A DNA stretch of 7,541 nt from Candidatus Scatomorpha stercoravium (lineage in GTDB: Bacteria; Bacillota; Clostridia; Oscillospirales; Oscillospiraceae). A model generated the notes under the pieces. The model saw only the letters and a list, made by a program, of their open reading frames with translations. It did not search any database and had not been told where the DNA came from. Positions within the stretch are counted from its first letter, which is position 1, and every line of letters starts with the position of its first letter. Position numbers and translations under genes: made by a program. The stretch spans positions 1-7,541 of the forward strand of contig DVKN01000131.1 in assembly GCA_018716005.1 (NCBI GenBank), in the 5' to 3' direction. Shown here piece by piece: positions 1 through 5,524 of the stretch.

Positions 1-441
1 CAGCGGGACGCCGAGCTCGTTGTTGAGATTGCCCTCCGTGCGCAGGGTTTTGTATTTTTCGGAGAGCACGGCGGCGCACATTTCTTTGGTCGTCGTCTTC
101 CCGCTGCTGCCAACGACGCCGACCACCGGCCCCGGGAAGCGCTCCCGCGTCTCGCGGGCTAGCACGGCCATGGCCCGCTGCACGTCCGGCACGACTATGA
201 CCGGCCCGGGAACCCCCTCGGGCGCGCGGGATGCGAGGGCGCAGCTCGCGCCCTGCGCGAAGGCGGAGGCTATGTAGTCGTGCCCGTCCACGCGCTCTCC
301 TTTCAGTGCGCAGAACATTATGCCCTCGCCCGCGGCCCGGCTGTCTATTACAGCCCCGGTGACGGGCGCGCCGCCATCAGCTTCGCCGTGCAGCACGCCG
401 CCGGTTATGCGGACTATGTCGTTTATCGTAAAGTTTATCAT
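1..441 (-). CDS. murF: MurF, UDP-MurNAc-tripeptide--D-Ala-D-Ala ligase (N-terminal part, cut by window edge)
   Basis: MurF is the cytoplasmic ATP-dependent ligase that adds the D-Ala-D-Ala dipeptide to UDP-MurNAc-tripeptide, the last cytoplasmic step in building the peptidoglycan pentapeptide. The 147 visible residues hold the N-terminal UDP-binding domain (DSR at 33-35; FCALKGERVDGHDYI at 43-57) and the start of the central ATPase domain. The P-loop is GSSGKTTTKEM at 111-121 with Lys115, and NLNNELGVP lies at 138-146. The TKEM and NLNNE-GVP signatures separate MurF from MurE. A full MurF is about 450 residues, so roughly two thirds lies beyond base 1. The ATG start overlaps the ddl stop as ATGA, and a strong GGAGGAGG site lies 9 nt upstream, so it is probably translationally coupled to ddl. 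The two enzymes act consecutively: Ddl makes the dipeptide that MurF uses. No frameshift is seen in the visible part. Confidence 0.96.
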   Translation of the reverse strand, partial: MINFTINDIVRITGGVLHGEADGGAPVTGAVIDSRAAGEGIMFCALKGERVDGHDYIASAFAQGASCALASRAPEGVPGPVIVVPDVQRAMAVLARETRERFPGPVVGVVGSSGKTTTKEMCAAVLSEKYKTLRTEGNLNNELGVPL

Positions 442-1478
442 AGCTGCCTATCCTCCTCCAGCGAGAGGGCGACTATCCTCCCGCACAGCTCTTCGTAGCT
501 CATCCCGGCCGCCTCGGCCTCCTGAGGGGCGAGGCTCGTCGGCGTCATGCCGGGCAGTGTGTTGAATTCGAGGAACCAGAATCGGCCCTCATCGTCCAAA
601 ATAAAGTCCGCGCGCGCCAGGGCGCGCAGCCCCAGCTCGCGATAGATAAGCTCCGCCGCGGAGGCGAGGGACGCCTCCTGCCCGGGCGTAATGTCCGCCG
701 GCGTGCGCTCTATGGCCGCGCCCGGCTGGTACTTCTGCTCATAGCCGTAGAAGCCCTCGCCGGGGATTATCTCTATGCTCGGCAGGGCCTTGCCGTCGAG
801 GACGGATATCTGGATTTCCCGCCCTTCTATGTAGTCTTCTATGAGGATTCCCGCGCTTTCCCGCATTGCGCGCGCTATCGCGGCTGGCAATTCCCGGCGC
901 TCACTCACTATCTCCACGCCCAGGCTCGAGCCGGAATCGACCGGCTTCACGACGCAGGGGAGCTCTATCTCCCCCTCCGGCGGGCGCCCGGCGTCATAAT
1001 ACCGCCAGCACGGCGTGAGCGCTCCGGCCTCGCGCGCCACGAGCTTCGCGAGGCGCTTATCCATCGAGGCGGCGCTCGCGAGATAGCCGCTGCCCGTGTA
1101 GCGTATGCCCAGAAGGTCGAACGCGGCCTGCACCCTCCCGTCCTCGCCGCAGCGCCCGTGCAGCGCCATGAACACCGTGTCCGCCGCGGCGCAGACCTCC
1201 AGCACGCGCTCGCCGAAGAGGCTGCGCGATTTTGTCCGGCGCATACGCCTTATCTCGTCCAGGTCGGGTTCTGTCAAGCCTATCCCGCCCGCCGAAGCCG
1301 GGAGCGGCAGGTCGAAGGCCTCCTCCGCGCTCCCCGTGAAGCCCTCGAGCCCGAGGTACATATCCAGCATTACGGCCCGATGGCCCAGATTTTTGAGCGC
1401 AAGCGTGACCCTCCGCCCGGTCGAGAGCGAGACGTCCCGCTCCGGCGAGAGCCCGCCGCAGAGCACGGCAATTTTCAC
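438..1478 (-). CDS. ddl: D-alanine--D-alanine ligase (Ddl)
   Basis: Cytoplasmic ATP-grasp enzyme joining two D-alanines for peptidoglycan; 346 residues from a GTG start. Visible landmarks: VKIAVLCGGLSPERDVS at 1-17 with Glu13 for the first D-Ala; HGRCGEDG at 107-114; YTGSG...MDK ending at Lys141; KPVDSGSSLGVE at 178-189; omega-loop FYGYEQKY at 243-250; Arg289 and Asp291; Glu304 and Asn306; LPGMTPTS at 308-315. The D-E-N-G-S spacing matches E. coli DdlB residues 257/270/272/276/281. The Lys-Tyr pair at 249-250 is the one seen in D-Ala-D-Ala enzymes, not VanA-type D-Ala-D-Lac ligases. Residues 40-95 are longer than in DdlB, as I recall for a clostridial subfamily. GTG at 1478 is preferred to ATG at 1482-1484 because AGGAGG is 7 nt from the GTG but only 1 nt from the ATG. 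An upstream GTG at 1508 would lie inside the promoter. First gene of a ddl-murF operon. Confidence 0.97.
   Translation of the reverse strand: MKIAVLCGGLSPERDVSLSTGRRVTLALKNLGHRAVMLDMYLGLEGFTGSAEEAFDLPLPASAGGIGLTEPDLDEIRRMRRTKSRSLFGERVLEVCAAADTVFMALHGRCGEDGRVQAAFDLLGIRYTGSGYLASAASMDKRLAKLVAREAGALTPCWRYYDAGRPPEGEIELPCVVKPVDSGSSLGVEIVSERRELPAAIARAMRESAGILIEDYIEGREIQISVLDGKALPSIEIIPGEGFYGYEQKYQPGAAIERTPADITPGQEASLASAAELIYRELGLRALARADFILDDEGRFWFLEFNTLPGMTPTSLAPQEAEAAGMSYEELCGRIVALSLEEDRQL
451..459 (-). promoter_or_regulatory. Ribosome binding site of murF, inside the end of ddl
   Basis: Read on the minus strand, the bases give GGAGGAGGA, a near-perfect Shine-Dalgarno sequence, with 9 nt between it and the murF ATG at 441. 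It lies within the last codons of ddl. It fixes the murF start and supports coupled translation across the ATGA overlap. Confidence 0.85.
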
Positions 1479-1485
1479 GCGCATC

Positions 1486-1491
1486 CCTCCT
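1486..1491 (-). promoter_or_regulatory. Ribosome binding site that selects the ddl GTG start
   Basis: Minus-strand AGGAGG. It is 1 nt from an in-frame ATG (1484) and 7 nt from an in-frame GTG (1478). The GTG spacing is the workable one, and initiation there gives the VKIAVL N-terminus expected for Ddl. The predicted transcription start at about 1492 would place this site at the very 5' end of the mRNA. Confidence 0.75.
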
Positions 1492-1498
1492 GCCCAAT

Positions 1499-1527
1499 AT
1501 ATTAGCACAGCCCGGCGCGGATTGCAA
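1499..1527 (-). promoter_or_regulatory. Predicted ddl-murF promoter (sigma-70/sigma-A type, extended -10)
   Basis: Minus strand: -35 TTGCAA (1522-1527), spacer of exactly 17 bp, -10 TAATAT (1499-1504), with TGC immediately before the -10 forming an extended -10. The predicted start is about 1492, leaving a leader of only about 14 nt before the GTG. A run of A residues on this strand (1544-1550) lies upstream in a distal UP-element position. The -35 falls in the apex of an inverted repeat (1512-1540), a possible operator. No experimental support is available. Confidence 0.7.
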
Positions 1528-1550
1528 AATCAAGCGCCGGTAATTTTTTT
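1512..1550 (+). repeat. Inverted repeat with T-tract (terminator-like hairpin or operator) between the divergent genes
   Basis: Arms CCGGCGC (1512-1518) and GCGCCGG (1534-1540) are perfect 7-bp complements. Inside them GATT (1520-1523) pairs with AATC (1528-1531) around a GCAA tetraloop. On the plus strand the hairpin is followed by TAATTTTTTT (1541-1550), the form of an intrinsic terminator. No plus-strand gene precedes it, so its only terminator role would be stopping antisense transcription out of ddl. Alternatively, because its apex contains the ddl -35 hexamer, it may be a protein-binding operator. The structure is plain in the sequence; its function is inference. Confidence 0.55.
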
Positions 1551-1563
1551 GGTAAAGTATGAA

Positions 1564-1592
1564 TTGCCTTGCGCGCAAACGTGTGATATAAT
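1564..1592 (+). promoter_or_regulatory. Predicted promoter of the exonuclease gene, possibly also trkA-trkH
   Basis: -35 TTGCCT (1564-1569), 17-bp spacer, consensus -10 TATAAT (1587-1592) with TGA directly in front, giving an extended -10. Predicted start is about 1599 with a leader of about 33 nt to the ATG at 1632. No convincing terminator is seen before trkA, so this promoter may drive the whole plus-strand group to the terminator at 5483-5518. The spacer contains the palindrome TTGCGCGCAA (1569-1578). Confidence 0.8.
1569..1578. repeat. Perfect 10-bp palindrome TTGCGCGCAA in the exonuclease promoter spacer
   Basis: The ten bases equal their own reverse complement, and symmetry does not extend beyond them. 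The site starts at the last base of the -35 element and covers half of the spacer, a position where a bound repressor would block RNA polymerase. A palindrome this short could arise by chance in GC-rich DNA. Confidence 0.4.
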
Positions 1593-1631
1593 CGGCCTTG
1601 ATATGTGTTGGTAAAAGGGGACGGTTTAACG

Positions 1632-2603
1632 ATGAATTACGTCGTGGTGGATCTGGAGTGGAATCAGGCAATGAGCTCCAAGTCCTCCGTATTCAACAGG
1701 CTGCCCATACACCTGCGCGGCGAGATTATCCAGATAGGCGCCGTCAAGCTCAACGAGGACATGAGCCCGGGCGAGGAGTTCCAGATAGACGTCAGACCCG
1801 TGTACTTCAAGCGCATGCACTACAAGGTCAAGAAGCTGACCGGCTTCGACAAGGAGCGCCTGAGCCACGGCGTGCCCTTCCGGGAGGCCTTCGAGAGCTT
1901 CCGCGACTGGTGCGGGGACGACGTGCGCTTCATCACCTGGGGCTACGACGACCAGGGCATAATGGAGCAGAACATCATCATCCACGACCTGGACTGGGAC
2001 TGGATATCCGGCTGGATAAACCTGCAGCTCATCTACAACCTGCAGACCGGCGGCGACCGCAACCAGAAGAGCCTTCAGACCGCGATGGAGCACTTCGGCA
2101 TAGAGCAGACCCGCGTAGCGCACGACGCGCTCGGCGACGCATACAATACCGCCCTCGTCTGCTCGCGGCTCGACATGGCCAGCGGCCTCGCCGAGTACGA
2201 CCGCGCGCCGGAGATACTCGCGCGCCGTATGCCGAAGGAGGACAAGCCCCGCCCCGACGGGCCGCAGCCCATCGCGCACGGCGCCTTCGCCGGCTACGCC
2301 TCGAAGGGCGACGCCTTCGCCGACAAGGCCCTCTCGGAGCCAAAATGCCCCCTGTGCGGCGGCGAGCTCGCGCTCGCGCGCTGGATTAACCAGGGCGACC
2401 ACCGCTACATGAACCTCGCCGACTGCCCGGAGGACGGCAAGCTGCTGCTGCGCATACGCTTCAAGCACCAGAGCGACGGCAGCTACGCCGCCGCCTGCCT
2501 CGCCTACAGGGCCGACGAGGGTATGCAGGCCTATTATAACGCGAAGGCCTCCGCCCCGCGAAGCCGCGGGCGGCGCCGCCGGAAGAAGAAGGCCGGCGCC
2601 TGA
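1632..2603 (+). CDS. DEDDh-family 3'-5' exonuclease with cysteine-containing C-terminal module
   Basis: The 323-residue protein opens with an RNase T/DNA polymerase III epsilon-like exonuclease fold, expected to remove nucleotides from 3' ends using two metal ions. Visible motifs: Exo I VVVDLEWNQ with Asp7 and Glu9; Exo II TWGYDD at 102-107 (Asp107 most likely, Asp106 possible); Exo III AHDALGDAYNTAL with His164 and Asp169, which makes it DEDDh. The fold ends near residue 185. A linker follows, then CPLCGGEL at 239-246, Cys265 and Cys289, which may form a zinc ribbon or a degenerate one. The last residues are strongly basic (RSRGRRRRKKK, 310-320), suggesting nucleic-acid contact. The ATG at 1632 puts the Exo I strand at the extreme N-terminus; AAAAGGGG lies about 11 nt upstream. 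Substrate (RNA or DNA) is unknown; KapD/ERI-1-like is the closest description I can give. It stands 51 bp before trkA. Confidence 0.87.
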   Translation: MNYVVVDLEWNQAMSSKSSVFNRLPIHLRGEIIQIGAVKLNEDMSPGEEFQIDVRPVYFKRMHYKVKKLTGFDKERLSHGVPFREAFESFRDWCGDDVRFITWGYDDQGIMEQNIIIHDLDWDWISGWINLQLIYNLQTGGDRNQKSLQTAMEHFGIEQTRVAHDALGDAYNTALVCSRLDMASGLAEYDRAPEILARRMPKEDKPRPDGPQPIAHGAFAGYASKGDAFADKALSEPKCPLCGGELALARWINQGDHRYMNLADCPEDGKLLLRIRFKHQSDGSYAAACLAYRADEGMQAYYNAKASAPRSRGRRRRKKKAGA

Positions 2604-2654
2604 GCGCAATCAGACTGTACGCAACTTTATTATACTGAGCGGGAGAATGAAGGT

Positions 2655-4016
2655 ATGCATATAGTTATCGTCGGCGCGGGCCGCATGGGCCGTGAGATCG
2701 CCTTCCGCCTTGCGGACGAGGGGCACGACATCACGGTTGTGGACAACGACGCCGGCTGCCTGGAGCAGGTCGCGAACACCATCGACGCCATGACCCTCCT
2801 CGGCAACGGGGCGGACTACTCCGTCCTCAGCGAGGCGGGCGTCGCGGACGCGGACCTGCTGATTGCCGTCACGAACGAGGACGCGGTGAATATGCTCTGC
2901 TGCCTCACGGGCAAGAAGCTCGGCGTGAAGAACACCGTGGCGCGCGTGCGCACGATGGAGTATTTCCGGCAGATGGTCTTCCTCAAGGACGAGCTGGGCC
3001 TCTCGCTGGTGCTCAACCCCGAGCAGCTGGCCGCGGCCGAGATATCGCGGATACTGCGCTTCCCCTCCGCCGCGAAGGTGGACTCCTTCGCGAAGGGCCG
3101 CGCCGAGATGGTGGAGCACACCGTCGCCGATGGCTGCCCGCTGTGCGGGATGCGCCTCGACCACCTGCGCGGCAAGCTCACCAACGGCCTGCTTATCGCC
3201 GTCGTCGAGCGCGGCGAGCGCGTCATGATACCGCGCGGCGACTTCACCGTCGAGGCGGGCGACGTCATCCACGTCGTCGGCTCCCCCTCCGCGATAAGCG
3301 GCTTCTTCAAGGAGATAGGCGCCTACAAGCGCAGCGTGCGCAGCGTCATGATACTCGGCGGCGGGCGGATTTCGCTCTACCTCACCGGCTATCTCCAGGG
3401 CGCGGGCATAAAGGTCAAGATAATCGAGCGCAGCGAGGACCACTGCAAGACGCTCAAGGAGTTCCTGCCCAAGGCCGAGATACTCCTCGGCGACGGCACG
3501 GACCCCGCTGTCCTGCACGAGGAGGGCATACTCACGACGGACGCCTTCGTCGCCCTCACCGGCAGCGACCAGGACAATATCATCACCGGCATGTACGCCC
3601 GCCGCGAGGGCGTCGGCAAGGTAGTCGTCAAGGTCAATGAGGACACCTTCCGTCTCATGGCCGGCAACACGGGGCTGGACAGCTTCGTGCTCCCGAAGAA
3701 CAGCGCCGCCGAGACCGTCGTCAGCTACGTGCGCGGCGTGCAGCACTCCATACACACCGTCGGCATCGAGTCCCTGCACGACATCGCCTACGGCAAGGCC
3801 GAGGTGCTCGAGTTCTCCATAAACGGCGACGCGCCCAACCTGGGCGTGCCGATAAAGGACCTCGCGATACGCCGCGACACGCTCATCGCCGCCATCATCC
3901 GCAAGAGCTCCTGCATCGTCCCCGGCGGCAGCGACACGATGGAGCGGGGCGACACGGTCATCGCCGTCACCACGAAGTTCGGCATGAAGGGCTTCGCCGA
4001 CATATTTGAGGACTGA
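2655..4016 (+). CDS. trkA: TrkA, NAD-binding regulatory subunit of Trk potassium uptake
   Basis: Peripheral cytoplasmic protein that assembles under TrkH and gates it in response to bound nucleotides. At 453 residues it has the full tandem layout: RCK_N 1 (about 1-135), RCK_C 1 (140-222), RCK_N 2 (230-365), RCK_C 2 (370-452). The first Rossmann motif is VIVGAGRMGREIA at 4-16 with acidic Asp30 after strand 2 (VVDND). The second is ILGGGRISLYL at 233-243 with Glu258 (IIERSED) and GDGTDP at 279-284. Both acidic residues favour NAD(H) over NADP(H). GGGAG (2641-2645) stands 9 nt before the ATG. RCK_C domains bind cyclic di-AMP in some Firmicutes; whether this one does cannot be told from sequence. 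A CPLCG motif (161-165) opens the first RCK_C, where homologues I recall lack paired cysteines. It is 15 bp before trkH and surely co-transcribed with it. Confidence 0.96.
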   Translation: MHIVIVGAGRMGREIAFRLADEGHDITVVDNDAGCLEQVANTIDAMTLLGNGADYSVLSEAGVADADLLIAVTNEDAVNMLCCLTGKKLGVKNTVARVRTMEYFRQMVFLKDELGLSLVLNPEQLAAAEISRILRFPSAAKVDSFAKGRAEMVEHTVADGCPLCGMRLDHLRGKLTNGLLIAVVERGERVMIPRGDFTVEAGDVIHVVGSPSAISGFFKEIGAYKRSVRSVMILGGGRISLYLTGYLQGAGIKVKIIERSEDHCKTLKEFLPKAEILLGDGTDPAVLHEEGILTTDAFVALTGSDQDNIITGMYARREGVGKVVVKVNEDTFRLMAGNTGLDSFVLPKNSAAETVVSYVRGVQHSIHTVGIESLHDIAYGKAEVLEFSINGDAPNLGVPIKDLAIRRDTLIAAIIRKSSCIVPGGSDTMERGDTVIAVTTKFGMKGFADIFED

Positions 4017-4031
4017 CGGGGGCTTCCGGCG

Positions 4032-5471
4032 ATGAACTACCCTATCATCTGCAAAATCCTCGGCCGCGTCATGGCCCTCGAGGCCGTGCTGATGGTCCCG
4101 AGCGTCATAACCGCGCTCTACTATGACGAGAGCGTGCTCTGGTACGTCGAGACGGCCGCCGTGGCCGCCGTGCTCGCGCTGCTGCTGAACCTCGTCCCGC
4201 TCAAGAGGCACGACTTCTACGCCCGCGAGGGCTTCGTCTCCGTCGCGCTCGCCTGGGTGCTGATGAGCGCCGTTGGCGCGCTGCCCTTCGTCTTCTCCGG
4301 CGAGGAGCCGAGCTATACGGATGCCTTCTTCGAGATAGTCTCCGGCTTCACCACCACCGGCTCGACCATCCTCACCGACATAGAGGGCATGAGCAAGGGC
4401 ATACTCCTCTGGCGCAGCCTCTCGCACTGGATAGGCGGCATGGGCGTCCTCGTCTTCATCATGGCCGTGCTGCCCATGAGCGAGGAGCGCAGCATGTACA
4501 TCATGCGCGCCGAGGTGCCCGGCACCAGCTTCGGCAAGCTCGTGCCGAGGATACGCACCTCCAGCGCCATAACCTACCTCATCTACATCGTCCTCACGGT
4601 CATACTCATCATCCTGCTCTGCGCGGGCGGGATGCCCTTCTTCGACTCCATCAACCACGCGATGGCCACCGCGGGCACGGGCGGCTTCTCCGTGAAGACG
4701 CTCTCGATAGGCTACTACGACAGCGTTTACATAGACGTCGTCGTCAGCATCTTCATGCTGCTCTTCGGCGTGAACTTCTCGATATACTTCCTGCTGCTCG
4801 TGCGGAAGTTCAAGGACGCCCTCACGGACAGCGAGTTCCTCGCCTACTTCGGCATAGCCCTCGGCGCGGCCGTGCTCATCGCCCTCGACATCTGGGACGA
4901 GTACGGCGGCTTCTGGCACGCCTTCCGCTACTCGCTCTTCCAGGTCTCGTCGCTGATGACGACGACGGGCTTCGCGACGGCGGACTTCATCTACTGGCCC
5001 GCCTTCTCAAAGAGCATACTCATCCTCGTCATGCTCATAGGCGCGAGCGCGGGCAGCACGGGCGGCGGCCTCAAGGTCTCGCGCGTCATAATCTTCTTCA
5101 AGTCCGCCGCGCAGGAGATTGGCAAGCAGATTAACCCCCGCCGCACGACGAGCGTCCGCCTCAACGGCAAGACCCTCCCCGCCGCCACGGTCCACAACAC
5201 GCTGGTCTTCATAGCGCTCTATTTCCTGCTGACCTTCGTTATCGTCGCCATCGTCAGCCTCGACGGCTACGACTTCGAGACGACCTTCGCGAGCGTCGTC
5301 AGCTGTATGTCCAATGTCGGCCCCGGCCTCGGCCCCGCCGGCCCCATGGGCAGCTTCGACATCTTCTCCGACCTCTCGAAGTGGTGCCTGAGCTTCGCGA
5401 TGCTGGCCGGCAGGCTGGAGATTTTCCCGATGCTGATACTCTTCTCCCCCGCCGCCTGGCGCCGCCGCTGA
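4032..5471 (+). CDS. trkH: TrkH, potassium-translocating membrane subunit
   Basis: Integral membrane protein of the SKT superfamily that conducts K+ into the cell with TrkA. The 479 residues are hydrophobic throughout and carry four membrane-pore-membrane repeats with one selectivity-filter glycine each: SGFTTTGST (104-112), MATAGTGGFS (211-220), SLMTTTGFAT (307-316) and SCMSNVGPGLG (424-434). The third-repeat signature GASAGSTGGGLKVSR is at 337-351, next to the intramembrane gating loop, and the C-terminal family motif MLAGRLEIFP is at 457-466. Length is normal for TrkH/KtrB-type proteins and all four filters are intact, so it should be functional. The start is 15 bp after trkA, with a modest GGGGG Shine-Dalgarno (4018-4022) 9 nt from the ATG. 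Pairing with a full-length two-RCK TrkA favours Trk over Ktr. The transcript is probably ended by the hairpin just downstream. Confidence 0.97.
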   Translation: MNYPIICKILGRVMALEAVLMVPSVITALYYDESVLWYVETAAVAAVLALLLNLVPLKRHDFYAREGFVSVALAWVLMSAVGALPFVFSGEEPSYTDAFFEIVSGFTTTGSTILTDIEGMSKGILLWRSLSHWIGGMGVLVFIMAVLPMSEERSMYIMRAEVPGTSFGKLVPRIRTSSAITYLIYIVLTVILIILLCAGGMPFFDSINHAMATAGTGGFSVKTLSIGYYDSVYIDVVVSIFMLLFGVNFSIYFLLLVRKFKDALTDSEFLAYFGIALGAAVLIALDIWDEYGGFWHAFRYSLFQVSSLMTTTGFATADFIYWPAFSKSILILVMLIGASAGSTGGGLKVSRVIIFFKSAAQEIGKQINPRRTTSVRLNGKTLPAATVHNTLVFIALYFLLTFVIVAIVSLDGYDFETTFASVVSCMSNVGPGLGPAGPMGSFDIFSDLSKWCLSFAMLAGRLEIFPMLILFSPAAWRRR

Positions 5472-5482
5472 GCAAAATTTAT

Positions 5483-5518
5483 CCCCGGCAGGATACGCTC
5501 CCGCCGGGGTTATTTTAT
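5483..5518. terminator. Intrinsic terminator between convergent trkH and the COG3581-like gene
   Basis: CCCCGGC (5483-5489) pairs perfectly with GCCGGGG (5503-5509), enclosing a 13-nt loop in which GG and CC can add pairs. On the plus strand the stem is followed by TTATTTTAT (5510-5518), a good terminator tail for trkH 12 bp after its stop. On the minus strand the same stem is followed by a weaker T-rich stretch (complement of AAAATTTAT, 5474-5482), so it probably serves both converging units. Confidence 0.85.
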
Positions 5519-5524
5519 GCCTTT

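Noticed and set aside
20..565. Short plus-strand open frames over murF and the end of ddl
   Set aside because: They are antisense to clear MurF and Ddl coding sequence and match nothing recognisable.
438..1478. Vancomycin-resistance-type D-Ala-D-Lac ligase
   Set aside because: The omega-loop keeps the Lys-Tyr pair (249-250) of D-Ala-D-Ala ligases, and no vanH, vanX or regulator genes are present; murF follows directly.
1626..2609. 327-codon minus-strand open frame opposite the exonuclease
   Set aside because: The exonuclease on the plus strand has all DEDDh motifs, a promoter and a reasonable start. The antisense product is compositionally biased with no recognisable motif.
2608..2636. Possible promoter before trkA (TATTAT/TATACT at 2628-2636)
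   Set aside because: No acceptable -35 or extended -10 is present, and the implied start would fall in or next to the trkA Shine-Dalgarno at 2641-2645. Read-through from the exonuclease promoter is the simpler explanation, though an internal promoter is not excluded.
2610..4919. 769-codon open frame on the minus strand across trkA and trkH
   Set aside because: It is antisense to two intact, well-recognised genes, is low complexity (rich in Ala, Glu, Asp, His, Val) and resembles no family. Long antisense frames are expected in GC-rich coding DNA.
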